From NCBI GenBank assembly GCA_022841905.1, contig JALHQO010000009.1, positions 1 through 64,000 on the forward strand: DNA of 64,000 bases, in the 5' to 3' direction. Shown piece by piece: positions 9,710-18,509 of the stretch; the stretch's first letter is position 1; the number at the start of each line of letters is the position of its first letter. The stretch is from Hyphomonadaceae bacterium. Lineage in GTDB: Bacteria; Pseudomonadota; Alphaproteobacteria; Caulobacterales; Aquidulcibacteraceae. Under the pieces are notes generated by a model. That model saw nothing but the letters and a program-made list of their open reading frames with translations, was not told the origin of the DNA and did not search any database. The translations under genes and the position numbers were made by a program.

Positions 9710-10717
9710 ATGTCGGACTCGACTCGACTTCAATTGACCTACCTCGCCGCCGCCCAAGCGCAGAAACATGTCAGCGTGAACGAGAGCCTGCGCAGGCTCG
9801 ACGCCTTAGTGCAGCTTTCGGCCAAATCGCGCTTCACCGCCGCTCAACCCGCCTCACCCGCGGATGGCGACATATACATGCTGCCGTCCGGCAAAACCGG
9901 CGCCGATTGGGGCGCGATGGCAGACGGCGCACTCGCTTACTATCGCGACGGGGCCTGGGAAGAGCTGACGCCCAAGCATGGCTGGCGCTGCTACATTGAG
10001 GACGAAGACGCGCTCATGGCCCGCGGCGCCAGCGCCTGGGTCTCGATCGGCGCGGCCGCGGAGCGCAGCCTGATCTTCACCCCTGGCGGCGACGGCGTCG
10101 TTTCGGTCTACCGTATCGACACGCCGCGCGTGCAGAACCCCCGCACCGCCACCATCAGCTCAGTCAGCGGCGACGAGATCACTTTGAGCGCCGCCGTCGC
10201 CGACACGTTCTTCGGCGCCATCATGGCAGGCGTATCCTATTTGCGCATCTGGAACACGTCCAAGACGCCCGCCGAGCCGGCCTGGGTCAAGTCCGCGCCA
10301 ACAGCGGACAAGCTCGAAGTGCTCGACGCAGCCGCTCTGAGCGGTTGGGCCGGTGGCGAGACGGTGCAGATCGGCGATCCAACCAGCGTCACGCCGAACA
10401 ATTTCATCGCGCTCGACATTTCGCCCATGATGCAGACCGTGCTCGGCCGGGTGTTTCGACAGGCCGGGCTTGTATGCAAGGTGGCGGCGAACGGGGTCGG
10501 AACGCAAAGCATTCTGTCGCTTTCCGAAGCCGGCGTGAGCGGCGCGCATCAACCGACACGCAGCCTGCTCGACGGCTCGATCATGACGACGCAGACGATC
10601 ATTCCAAGCTCGGTCCAATCGCCGATTTCGAACTCAAACTTGTTGTTCGTGCAGGAATTGGCCCCCGGCGCGGCGGCGGGTGTCGCAGTGGTGAGCGTCC
10701 AGGCCGTGCTGGTATAA
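9710..10717 (+). CDS. DUF2793-family protein (phage/GTA tail-associated-like)
   Basis: This 335-residue protein begins with MSDSTRLQLTYLAAAQAQKH, followed by SVNESLRRLDALVQL and the DGDIYMLPSGKTGADWG and YYRDGAWEELTPKHGWRCY segments. I recognise these as the DUF2793 domain, which occurs in prophage and gene-transfer-agent tail regions and also singly in alphaproteobacterial genomes. The C-terminal 170 residues are beta-rich and low in charge, perhaps a carbohydrate- or surface-binding fold. I chose ATG 9710 for its AGGAGA at a five-base spacing; the frame is open upstream to 9605. No other phage genes accompany it. It stands divergent from the exporter operon, so a role in the cell surface or as a receptor-binding protein is possible but unproven. 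Confidence 0.7.
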   Translation: MSDSTRLQLTYLAAAQAQKHVSVNESLRRLDALVQLSAKSRFTAAQPASPADGDIYMLPSGKTGADWGAMADGALAYYRDGAWEELTPKHGWRCYIEDEDALMARGASAWVSIGAAAERSLIFTPGGDGVVSVYRIDTPRVQNPRTATISSVSGDEITLSAAVADTFFGAIMAGVSYLRIWNTSKTPAEPAWVKSAPTADKLEVLDAAALSGWAGGETVQIGDPTSVTPNNFIALDISPMMQTVLGRVFRQAGLVCKVAANGVGTQSILSLSEAGVSGAHQPTRSLLDGSIMTTQTIIPSSVQSPISNSNLLFVQELAPGAAAGVAVVSVQAVLV

Positions 10718-10761
10718 GCGAATGCGATTGCCGGCTGAACGCCTTCCGCTATTGATACGAA

Positions 10762-11491
10762 ATGAGCTTTTTTGAGCAGCATGATCGCTTCTTTCAGAGC
10801 AGCATCGTCGGCGCTTGGCCGCTGCGCTTAGCGTTGCGCCACCTCGCCATTATCGAAACGAACGCGCGCTGCATTGCCGGGGCCCGCGTGCTCGATCTGG
10901 CGAGCCATGACGGACGATGGTCGTTGGCGGCGCTCAATGCCGGTGCAGCGCACGTCACCGGCGTCGAGGCGCGGCCCGATCTTGTCGCCGCCGCGAACGC
11001 AAATTTCGAGCACTACGGCGTGGCGCGCGATCGCTACGACTTCGTCGTCGGCGACCTCAACCATCAACTCCAGGCGCCCGGCGCGTTCGATGTCGTGGCT
11101 GTGCCTCGGCTATTTCTATCACACACTCAACCACCTCGCACTCTGGCAATATATCGCCTCGACCAACGCCCAGCACGTTATCCTCGATGGCGAGGTGGCG
11201 CCCGGTGAGGACATGATCATCCGCGTTGTCACCGAAGACATCAGCGCGCACGCCAATGGCACCAGCGCTGCTGGCGTGCTCAACGGCCAGATGCTTGTCG
11301 GACGCCCGACCACCTCGGTGTTAGGCGCAATGCTCCGCCATTTTGGCTATGACTGCACGTTCTTCGATTGGGCCACATTGCTTCGAGAACGTGGCGTGGC
11401 GTTCGATCAGTCCGTGCAATCTGCTACCAATCCCGTTGGCGATTACGGAGTCGGGCGACGCGCCACCGCGCTCGGCGTGCGCGTCGACTAG
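10762..11491 (+). pseudogene. SAM-dependent methyltransferase, frameshifted
   Basis: The first frame (from ATG 10762) encodes a class I methyltransferase start: GARVLDLASHDGRWSLAAL (SAM-binding motif I), then VTGVEARPDLVAAA and YDFVVGD. It continues to GAFDVV near 11097 and then turns into unrelated, quickly ending sequence. The next frame picks up exactly there with LCLGYFYHTLNHLALWQYI and continues to a stop at 11491. Removing one G at about 11096-11098 joins them into one protein of about 242 residues. Either the gene is broken, or it is a recoding or sequencing artefact. It ends tail to tail with the sulfotransferase at a shared CTAG. Methylation of a glycan residue is a guess from the context. 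Confidence 0.75.
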
Positions 11492-12252
11492 CCGGCCATC
11501 ATCGGTTCGGCATAGTGAGGATCGCGCCAGTCAGCTAAATCGAGGCCAGTTTGCGCCTCAATGGCAGGGTACCCAGGCGCATAGATCGCTTCCAAATATC
11601 GACGATCAGCATCGAGCATCGGATCGCCCAAGCGGGATTCAACCGGCGTTATGTACGCACTCTCAATCGAGGCATTCCGCAATCCGAGGAAGGCGAACAG
11701 CCGAGCCAACTCCGCTGCGCTATCGCGAAACATGTTATCGGTGCGAAAGAAATGACTCTGCGCGCGCGGGAACAAGCCGATGAGACGCGCAAGCTGCTGA
11801 TCGTAGAAGCCGCGCTCGACATAGGAGAAGACGCGGTGGACGCCATTGGGCGCGCCAGACACCCGATCGCGCCCAGCGCGGATCGCATCTGAGAAGCTTA
11901 TCGCCTCCGCCCCCCGAGCGACCTCCATGCGCCAATGCGAATAGGCACGGAAAGCGGGGTGGCGCAGACCGACGATAATCTTAGCTGCAGGATTGTAGGC
12001 GCGCAGCCGCTCTAAGGCGTTGGGCCAGTAAGTGTAGATAGGCGTCGCTTCGCCACGCGTTCGTGTGTCGCTAGCGTCATAAGCAGCGTGCAGGCGTCCG
12101 AAGTCCGGCGCGGACCAGTCGACGCTCTCATCGTCGAAGAAATGCACCTCCTTCTCGCGCGCCATGGCGATCTCGGGGTGCTGGCGCAGCATGGCGTCAA
12201 GCGCGGTTGTCCCGCCCTTCTGAACACCGGCCACGAAAAAGTCGACGCGCAT
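11488..12252 (-). CDS. Sulfotransferase domain protein
   Basis: This 254-residue protein transfers sulfate from PAPS. The N-terminal strand and phosphosulfate loop read FFVAGVQKGGTTAL, followed by KEVHFFDDE (the conserved EKEVHFFD region). The 3'-phosphate-binding stretch is KIIVGLRHPAFRAYSHW, with the Arg and Ser expected of the family, and SYVERGFYDQQL comes later. The profile resembles bacterial carbohydrate sulfotransferases and the heparan N-deacetylase/sulfotransferase type. AGGAGGAG lies immediately before the ATG, unusually close, but no other start keeps the first strand. It is divergent from a sulfatase gene 38 bp away and near cysDNC, which would supply PAPS. Confidence 0.9.
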   Translation of the reverse strand: MRVDFFVAGVQKGGTTALDAMLRQHPEIAMAREKEVHFFDDESVDWSAPDFGRLHAAYDASDTRTRGEATPIYTYWPNALERLRAYNPAAKIIVGLRHPAFRAYSHWRMEVARGAEAISFSDAIRAGRDRVSGAPNGVHRVFSYVERGFYDQQLARLIGLFPRAQSHFFRTDNMFRDSAAELARLFAFLGLRNASIESAYITPVESRLGDPMLDADRRYLEAIYAPGYPAIEAQTGLDLADWRDPHYAEPMMAG

Positions 12253-12290
12253 CTCCTCCTGCCGGTCCCGTTAGTGTAGCACAGCGCCTA

Positions 12291-13649
12291 ATGTCGCCGC
12301 CGAACATCCTATTCATTGTGCTCGACGATTTGAATGCTTGGATTGGCGCGCTCGGGCGTCATCCGCAAGCGCAGACGCCGCATATCGATGCACTGGCGCG
12401 CCGCGGCGTGCTGTTCGAGAAGGCCTATTGCAGCGCGCCGTATTGCAATGCCAGCCGCATGGGCCTGTTTACTGGCCAGCTGCCGTCAACGCTGGGCATC
12501 TATGACAACGAGCCGTTCTGGGCGAACTCTGCACGTCCGCCAGTCTTTATCGAGCGTTTGCGCCAAGCGGGTTATCGCAGCTTCGGCGCCGGCAAGGTCT
12601 TTCACGGCGTCTTCGACTATGCGAGCGCCGGCGCGAGCGGCGCGCGCCAAGCAGCGTGGATCGAAGTCGAAAACCGCGCCGCTATTTGGGATGCCTACGC
12701 TGACAGCACGGCCGAGCCGCTGCCGCTTAACCGACCGCTGAATCGGCTGTTCGATTTCAGCGCCTTCGACCAAGTGCCGCCGATGTATCGCCACTTCGAC
12801 TGGGGGCCACTGCCGGCGGAGAGCGAGGACGCGACTCCCGATGCCGGTGTCGCGCACGCCGTGTCGAAATATCTGGCACAAACCACTGGGCCGTTCTTCT
12901 GCGCCGCAGGCATCTACAAGCCGCATCTGCCCTGGCACGCGCCGCAACGATTTTTCGATCTCTACGACCGCGACACAATCATCTTGCCGGAAGTGCGCGA
13001 CGACGATCTCGACGACGTGCCGCCGATCGGGCGGCAATGGGCGCTCGATCCTCCGGACCATGAATTGGTGACATCACGCGGCGTCTGGCGCGACGCGGTG
13101 CGTGGGTATCTGGCGTGTGTGAGCTACGCCGATCACATTGTCGGCCAGATCGTCGCCGCACTCGACGCTTCGCCAGCGCGCGATAACACCGCCATCATCC
13201 TCTGCGGCGACAACGGCTTTCACCTCGGCGAGAAGCTGCACTGGCGCAAGTTCGCGCTGTGGGAAGAAGCCACACGCGTGCCGTTGATCGTCGTGCCGCC
13301 CGGCGGCGCAAGCGGCGTGCGCGTACGCGAGCCGGTTAGCTTGATTGATATCTGCCCGACCGTGCTCGATCTCGCGGGCATTGCCGCGCCGGATGGCGAA
13401 GCATCGAACCTGATGCCGTTTGTCTCTAACGCCGACGCCAAGCGTGCACAGCCAGTGATCACGACTTGGCTGAAAGGCAACCATTCGCTGCGCGATATGC
13501 GCTATCGCTACACACGCTATTCCGACGGCGGCGAGGAACTCTACGATCACGCCGCCGATCCTTACGAATGGACCAATCTCGCAAGCCAGCAACGCGACCT
13601 GTGCCGCCGCTTTTCAGCGGCGATCGATGCGCAATGCGGTGCGGGCTAA
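12291..13649 (+). CDS. Type I sulfatase, iduronate-2-sulfatase-like, without signal peptide
   Basis: The 452-residue protein has the metal-binding start NILFIVLDDLNAW (Asp12, Asp13). The formylglycine site is CNASR, with Cys52 to be modified. Further motifs are AGKVFHG, GIYKPHLPWHAPQ and CGDNGFHLGEKLHWRKFALWEE. These are close to iduronate-2-sulfatase/choline sulfatase-type enzymes that hydrolyse sulfate esters. I start it at ATG 12291; the 28 upstream residues in frame are basic and not a signal. There is therefore no evident export signal, although most sulfatases of this class are periplasmic. Activation needs a formylglycine-generating enzyme, which is not in the window. It may edit or recycle sulfated intermediates made by the neighbouring sulfotransferases. 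Confidence 0.9.
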   Translation: MSPPNILFIVLDDLNAWIGALGRHPQAQTPHIDALARRGVLFEKAYCSAPYCNASRMGLFTGQLPSTLGIYDNEPFWANSARPPVFIERLRQAGYRSFGAGKVFHGVFDYASAGASGARQAAWIEVENRAAIWDAYADSTAEPLPLNRPLNRLFDFSAFDQVPPMYRHFDWGPLPAESEDATPDAGVAHAVSKYLAQTTGPFFCAAGIYKPHLPWHAPQRFFDLYDRDTIILPEVRDDDLDDVPPIGRQWALDPPDHELVTSRGVWRDAVRGYLACVSYADHIVGQIVAALDASPARDNTAIILCGDNGFHLGEKLHWRKFALWEEATRVPLIVVPPGGASGVRVREPVSLIDICPTVLDLAGIAAPDGEASNLMPFVSNADAKRAQPVITTWLKGNHSLRDMRYRYTRYSDGGEELYDHAADPYEWTNLASQQRDLCRRFSAAIDAQCGAG

Positions 13650-13655
13650 ACGCGC

Positions 13656-14672
13656 GTGACCGCCGCCACCATCATCGTGGTCACCTACAACAGCGCTCGC
13701 TGGTTCGCACGCCAACGCGCCGCGTTAGAGGCGCAAACGAACAACGACTGGCGGCTCGTCATCGTCGACAACGCGTCGGCGCTGGATCAGCGGCCCAAGC
13801 CTGGCGATTTTCCGAGCGCTGAAATTGTTCAAAGCGAAGTCAATCTTGGTTTCGCTGCGGCCAATAATATGGCTGCGCACGAGGCGGACACACCGTTTCT
13901 CGTCTTGCTCAATCCCGACGCCTTCCCCGAGCCCGATTGGATGGCGCAGCTGCTCGCCTTTGCAGAGCGCTATCCTGACGTCGCCGCAATTGGATCGACA
14001 CAGCGCGCTGACGTCCCAGGCGTGCTCGACGGCACAGGCGATGTGTTGCACGCCAGCGGCCTCGCTTATCGTTCCAACCATCGCAAGCGTGCCGCAGTGC
14101 CTGCGCTGGGAGAAACATTTTCAGCGTGCGCCGCCGCGATGTTGATACGCCGCGAAGCCTTCGAGCGCGTGGGCGGCTTCGATGAACGATATTCGTCCTA
14201 CTTCGAAGACGTGGACCTCGGCTTTCGGTTGCGGCTGGCGGGTGAGCGCATTCTGCAATCGCCGGACGCGATCGTGACGCATGTCGGCGGCGGCGCAGGC
14301 GGCGGGACGGCGCAGGCGCATTTTCTGGGCGCGCGCAACCGGGTTTGGACGTTCGTGAAGTGCATGCCGGCGCTGCTATTCTGGCCGCTTTTGCCATTTC
14401 ACGCGCTGGCGTGTGCGGCGGCGGCGACGGTTTCCCTTTTCGCGGGGCGCGGCCTAGCCGCGTGGCGCGGAACGTTCACAGGATTTTCGAGTATGGGCGC
14501 GATGTGGCCGTCGCGGCGTGCGATCCAGAGCGCACGCGTTGCAAGCACTGCCGACATCGCACGCGCGCTCGCGTGGAGCCCGCTCATCTTCTTCGGCCGT
14601 CGTCCAGTCATTCGACAGCTAGCGTCGCGCTCGCATCGGCAAGATCAGCTGCAGAAGCCCACCGGCGACTGA
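13656..14672 (+). CDS. Family 2 glycosyltransferase (rhamnosyltransferase-like)
   Basis: This 338-residue protein starts at GTG 13656, six bases after the sulfatase stop. It shows ATIIVVTYNSARWF, VDNAS, the VNLGFAAANN motif, the DXD-like LLNPDAFPEPDW, and GGFDERYSSYFEDVDLGFRLR, the usual ED-motif of GT2 rhamnosyl/galactofuranosyl-type enzymes. A hydrophobic C-terminal region (LLFWPLLPFHALACAAAATV) could anchor it to the membrane. The last 54 bp overlap the end of an opposing glycosyltransferase gene. The sugar it transfers is not deducible; rhamnose is plausible given the neighbouring rfb genes. Confidence 0.92.
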   Translation: MTAATIIVVTYNSARWFARQRAALEAQTNNDWRLVIVDNASALDQRPKPGDFPSAEIVQSEVNLGFAAANNMAAHEADTPFLVLLNPDAFPEPDWMAQLLAFAERYPDVAAIGSTQRADVPGVLDGTGDVLHASGLAYRSNHRKRAAVPALGETFSACAAAMLIRREAFERVGGFDERYSSYFEDVDLGFRLRLAGERILQSPDAIVTHVGGGAGGGTAQAHFLGARNRVWTFVKCMPALLFWPLLPFHALACAAAATVSLFAGRGLAAWRGTFTGFSSMGAMWPSRRAIQSARVASTADIARALAWSPLIFFGRRPVIRQLASRSHRQDQLQKPTGD

Positions 14673-15467
14673 CGCCAGCACGCGATCGATTGGCGAGCGT
14701 GCGAATTTGGCGAAGTAGCGGGCAAAGCCGCGCGCCTTGTGGCGCTCGACCTCAACGGCCGGCACATCGGCAGTTGAGCGTACGTGCACACCGTGAGGGC
14801 CAGGCGCGAACAGAACCGGCCAGCCAGCGTCCTCCGCGCGCCGGCAGAGATCGACATCTTCGACATGCACAAAATAGCTTTCGTCAAAGCCACCGAGCGC
14901 AAAAAAGTCGGCGCGGCGGATGCACATGAGCGCGCCGCTGACGGCGCTGACTCGGATAGGCGCAGACGGCAACGGATCGCGGTGGCGGTTGAAGTCGCGG
15001 AACACCGGCGAGAGCCCCTCCAGGCTCGACAAGCCAGTGAAGCTCACCAGCGCCCGCCAGAGTGTGAGGCGTTCGCGCCGCGCGCCGCGTTCGGGGCGGC
15101 CCTTAGCGTCGCGCAGGTCACCGCCAACGATGGCCGGCGGCGGCGCACCCGCTAGGGCGGCAAGCAAGCTGGGTGCGGCGTCGGCGGCGAACGCGACGTC
15201 CGGATTTAGGAAGATCAGCGCCTCGCTGGCGGCAGCGCGTGCGCCTAGATTGCAGGCGGCGGCGAAGCCGATATTGCCCTGCCCGCGCAGAATACGTGCG
15301 TTCGCGTGCGCGGCGGTGAAAGCATCGAGCGCAGCGGACTCGGCGGCTGCGTTGCCGTTATCGACGATGATGACTTCATCGAGCCCATGCGCCTCAGCGA
15401 CCGAGGCAAGGCACGCCGCAAGTGCAGGCCCGGTGCGAAAGCTGACGATGATGGCGCAGGCGCGCAA
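14619..15467 (-). CDS. Family 2 glycosyltransferase
   Basis: This 282-residue GT-A enzyme shows the motifs CAIIVSFRTGPAL, VIIVDNGN, GNIGFAAACNLGAR, LIFLNPDV and GGFDESYFVHVEDVDLCRR. They are the same arrangement as in the converging gene at 13656-14672, so the two are probably distant paralogues. It ends with a short hydrophobic stretch, GGLLQLILPM. Its 3' end overlaps the opposing gene by 54 bp, an unusual convergent overlap in which both C-termini are coded by the same DNA. It likely adds a residue to the surface polysaccharide. Confidence 0.92.
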   Translation of the reverse strand: MRACAIIVSFRTGPALAACLASVAEAHGLDEVIIVDNGNAAAESAALDAFTAAHANARILRGQGNIGFAAACNLGARAAASEALIFLNPDVAFAADAAPSLLAALAGAPPPAIVGGDLRDAKGRPERGARRERLTLWRALVSFTGLSSLEGLSPVFRDFNRHRDPLPSAPIRVSAVSGALMCIRRADFFALGGFDESYFVHVEDVDLCRRAEDAGWPVLFAPGPHGVHVRSTADVPAVEVERHKARGFARYFAKFARSPIDRVLASVAGGLLQLILPMRARR

Positions 15468-15508
15468 ACCTGAATCCTAGCTCCGCCGAACCGCGGCCCC
15501 AAAATGCG

Positions 15509-15534
15509 TCGAGCGCCGCTTGCGCGACGCTCGA
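15509..15534 (-). terminator. Probable intrinsic terminator
   Basis: On the minus strand TCGAGCG (15534-15528) pairs with CGCTCGA (15515-15509) across a 12-base loop, and CGCATTTT follows. It lies 27 bp after the stop of the small membrane protein gene at 15561-16100. The T-run is short, so efficiency is uncertain. Confidence 0.4.
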
Positions 15535-15560
15535 TCAACTCGATGCAGTTTCAACGCGCT

Positions 15561-16100
15561 TTAGCGCGAGAGCAGCAGCTCTGCGAGTTCGAGGTGCGAG
15601 TCGACGTAATTCAACGGCTCGGAGTCGGCGCTGATATAGCTGACAGCGGTGGTGCTCACTTCGATCGGCGCAGCGAACGCGACATCCATGCTCGTCGTCG
15701 GGCGCAGGCCCGCGCCGACCTGCGACACGCCGGGCATCGGCGAGAACGTCACCGCGCCGTTGGTCAGCGCGATCGAGCGGATGTGTTCAATTCTGTCTTC
15801 GGTCGCAGCGCGCGTGATCTCAAGCGACGCTGTCGTGCGCGCGAGCTGGCTGCGGATGGTTTCGAGTTCGACTGTCGAGAGCGGCGCCGGGAACGCCGGC
15901 AGACGCGCATACGGATCTTCAGCCGACGACGCATTCGCATCGCTGCCGAAACCAGAGGCCAAGCTGGTCCCGATCATGCCGCCAAAACCGGCCGGCGAGA
16001 AAATGGTCACGGCGAGCACCGTCGCAGCGACGCCGGTCAGACCGGATTTCACCACCGTGTCCCGGATCTCACGACCGTAATCAGCTGGCTTGTCGGACAT
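15561..16100 (-). CDS. Small single-pass membrane protein, function unknown
   Basis: This 179-residue protein is not recognised. Residues about 18-45 are a hydrophobic, Gly/Ala-rich membrane segment (SGLTGVAATVLAVTIF). A charged helical stretch, VELETIRSQLARTT with RAATEDRIEHIRS, comes next, and the C-terminal 70 residues are beta-like (GAVTFSPMPGVSQVG and onward). The helical part resembles the small protein at 24403-24687 (IxxQLA, then RAxTxD), suggesting a small paralogous family. It is divergent from the O-antigen ligase-type gene and could be an accessory of polysaccharide polymerisation, for which there is no direct evidence. Confidence 0.75.
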   Translation of the reverse strand: MSDKPADYGREIRDTVVKSGLTGVAATVLAVTIFSPAGFGGMIGTSLASGFGSDANASSAEDPYARLPAFPAPLSTVELETIRSQLARTTASLEITRAATEDRIEHIRSIALTNGAVTFSPMPGVSQVGAGLRPTTSMDVAFAAPIEVSTTAVSYISADSEPLNYVDSHLELAELLLSR

Positions 16101-16268
16101 TAATCGCTCCCACGCCCCAGGCGCGCCACCCGTAAGGGTCCCCTATACGCGCCAGAAGGGTAACAAACCCTAAAACTCGCTTGGCGCCAAGCGCTTATCA
16201 ACCTTACCCGGTAACGATGCTGAAATGTTGCTTACGCAACGGGCGGCCTCTGCAATAAAGCGCCGCAG

Positions 16269-17462
16269 ATGAAATTGGCTCGACCAGACCCCGGCGTCAT
16301 GGCGCTGGCGGTACTCTTTGCACTCATGCCGGCTTTTGCCGTGGGCGGCGTGATGGGCCTGCCTGTGCTGGTGACGTTGGCGGGCTGGGCTGGGCTGCGG
16401 CTCTCGCTGTTTCGAGCGCTCACGGAAAAACGCCTCATCTTCATCGGGTTACTGGCCATATTCGTCGCATGGCTTGCCATTACCAGCTTGTGGTCGCCTG
16501 GCCCGGCGCTGCGCCAATCGCTCATGCTTGCGAGCCTCATCGTCACAGGCGTGGTCGTCGCCACAATTGCCAGCGGCGTTGGCGCCCGTATCGCCCTCGC
16601 AGGCTCTATCGCGACCGTCGCCGTTTTGGTCATCCTGCTCACGATTGAGGCGACGACACCCCTACTGCTCAACCAGGCGGCCCAACCGCACGAGCCGGCC
16701 GGCGAACTGCTCCGCAACCTGATGCGGGCCAACTCGTTTTTGGTCACCATGGTCTCGGGGGCGACCGGGGCGTTGCTGCTGCTGGGCGGGCGGATTTGGG
16801 TTGCCGCCGCTGTGGTCATGGGCGGCGCGGTGGCGGTGCTCTCGGCGCAGTTCGGGCAAAACGCCAATGCCGTCGCCTTCGCCGCCGGGTTGATCGCCTT
16901 CGCCGCCGGGTACGCCGCGCCCCGTTTGGCGCTTTGGGCGGCGACCGGCGGCTTGGCGCTCTGGCTGCTGGCCGCACCTGTTCTGACCCCGCTGCTCCTA
17001 TCGAACCCTGCCCTTGTCGATGCGCTGCCGCTCTCCTGGGCCATGCGCGAGGGCATGTGGGCCTACACGATCGACCGCATCTGGGAGCAGCCGCTCTTCG
17101 GCCACGGCCTCGAAGCCTCCCGCACCGTGCATGAGATCATCTATGTGCGCGGCATGGAGGCCGATGCGATGACCAACCATCCGCATAACGCCAGCCTGCA
17201 GATCTGGTTCGAACTCGGCGCCGTCGGGGCGCTAATCGGCGTGGCTTTGCTGCTTGTCGGCGGGCGCTGGCTGACGCGCGCTTATGGTGAACGGCGCATC
17301 GCAGCGGCGGCGGCGTGCGGCACGCTCGCGGCAGCCGGCGTGATCGCCAATGTAAGCTTCAGCGCTTGGGCGGAGTGGTGGGTGGTGACCCTATTTGTCG
17401 CGGCGGGCGTTGTCGGCGCGATTGGCGCGCAGGAAAAGCCCGCGAAACGCGCGTTCAGTTGA
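16269..17462 (+). CDS. O-antigen ligase/polymerase family membrane protein
   Basis: This 397-residue integral membrane protein has about ten to twelve hydrophobic segments. A large loop near the C-terminus contains RIWEQPLFGHGLEA and then NHPHNASLQIWFELGAVGALIG. The HPHN segment and its following helix are characteristic of the Wzy_C/WaaL family, which join or polymerise glycans carried on undecaprenyl phosphate at the periplasmic face. Whether it is a ligase, a polymerase or an exopolysaccharide polymerase cannot be decided from sequence. It heads a rightward set with the UDP-glucuronate epimerase (33 bp gap) and cysD-cysNC. The 168 bp before it must hold its promoter and that of the divergent membrane protein. 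Confidence 0.88.
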   Translation: MKLARPDPGVMALAVLFALMPAFAVGGVMGLPVLVTLAGWAGLRLSLFRALTEKRLIFIGLLAIFVAWLAITSLWSPGPALRQSLMLASLIVTGVVVATIASGVGARIALAGSIATVAVLVILLTIEATTPLLLNQAAQPHEPAGELLRNLMRANSFLVTMVSGATGALLLLGGRIWVAAAVVMGGAVAVLSAQFGQNANAVAFAAGLIAFAAGYAAPRLALWAATGGLALWLLAAPVLTPLLLSNPALVDALPLSWAMREGMWAYTIDRIWEQPLFGHGLEASRTVHEIIYVRGMEADAMTNHPHNASLQIWFELGAVGALIGVALLLVGGRWLTRAYGERRIAAAAACGTLAAAGVIANVSFSAWAEWWVVTLFVAAGVVGAIGAQEKPAKRAFS

Positions 17463-17495
17463 TTTTGGCGGCTTCGGCGCATATCGAACGCACAT

Positions 17496-18509
17496 ATGAC
17501 CGCCCCCATCCTCGTTACCGGCGCCGCTGGCTTCATCGGCTTCCACTTGGCTGAGCGCCTGCTCCGCCAAGGCCGCACCGTGGTCGGCATCGACAATTTG
17601 AACGACTATTACGATGTGAACCTGAAGCGCGCGCGACTTGAAGCGCTCAGCGCTTATCCAGCCTTCAGCTTCGCCGAGATTGATTTAGCAGACATGGCGG
17701 CGCTCAAGGCGCTGTTCGACACGCATAAGTTCGACCTAGTGCACAATCTCGCGGCGCAAGCCGGCGTGCGATACTCGCTACAGAACCCACACGCTTACGT
17801 GCGCTCGAACCTCGATGGCTTCGTCAACATTCTCGAATGCTGCCGCCATGGCGGCGTGAAGCATCTGGTGTTTGCGTCGTCCAGCTCCGTCTATGGCGCG
17901 GTGACGAAGATGCCGTTCTCGGTGCACCAGAACGTCGATCACCCGGTCAGCCTCTATGCGGCGACCAAGAAAGCCAACGAGCTGCTGGCGCATTCATATG
18001 CGCACCTCTACCGGCTGCCGGTGACGGGGCTGCGTTTCTTTACGGTCTATGGACCTTGGGGCCGGCCGGACATGGCAGTCTATCTCTTCACCAAGGCCAT
18101 CCTCGCTGGCCAGCCGATCGACGTTTACAACAATGGCGAGATGCAGCGCGATTTTACTTATGTCGACGATATCGTCGAGGCCGTCGCGCGCGTGGGCGAG
18201 CAACCAGCTGCAGTCAATCCGGATTGGGACAGCCAAAATCCGGATTCCGCCACATCGAACGCACCGTACCGCATCTACAATATCGGCAACAACGCGCCGG
18301 TGAAGCTGATGCGGCTGATCGAAGTGATCGAACAAGCGACCGGCAAGACCGCGATCAAGAATTTCATGCCGATCCAGCCCGGCGATGTGCCGGCAACCTA
18401 TGCCGATGTAGACGACCTCGTGCGCGACGTCGGATTTGCGCCTAAGACACCAATCGAGGTTGGCATTGGCCGCTTCGTCGATTGGTACCGGAGCTATCAT
18501 GGCGTCTGA
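17496..18509 (+). CDS. UDP-glucuronate 4-epimerase-like NAD-dependent epimerase
   Basis: This 337-residue extended SDR enzyme has the Rossmann motif [14 protein letters not shown], then [16 protein letters not shown], which is diagnostic of the CapI/LpsL uronate epimerases. [12 protein letters not shown] and FASSSSVYG follow, with the catalytic [19 protein letters not shown] and [14 protein letters not shown]. It interconverts UDP-glucuronate and UDP-galacturonate, giving galacturonate for a surface glycan. Its last 11 bp overlap the cysD start, so acidic-sugar and PAPS supply are translationally linked. The UDP-glucose dehydrogenase needed upstream is not in the window; galU is at 24.9 kb. 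Confidence 0.92.
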   Translation: MTAPILVTGAAGFIGFHLAERLLRQGRTVVGIDNLNDYYDVNLKRARLEALSAYPAFSFAEIDLADMAALKALFDTHKFDLVHNLAAQAGVRYSLQNPHAYVRSNLDGFVNILECCRHGGVKHLVFASSSSVYGAVTKMPFSVHQNVDHPVSLYAATKKANELLAHSYAHLYRLPVTGLRFFTVYGPWGRPDMAVYLFTKAILAGQPIDVYNNGEMQRDFTYVDDIVEAVARVGEQPAAVNPDWDSQNPDSATSNAPYRIYNIGNNAPVKLMRLIEVIEQATGKTAIKNFMPIQPGDVPATYADVDDLVRDVGFAPKTPIEVGIGRFVDWYRSYHGV

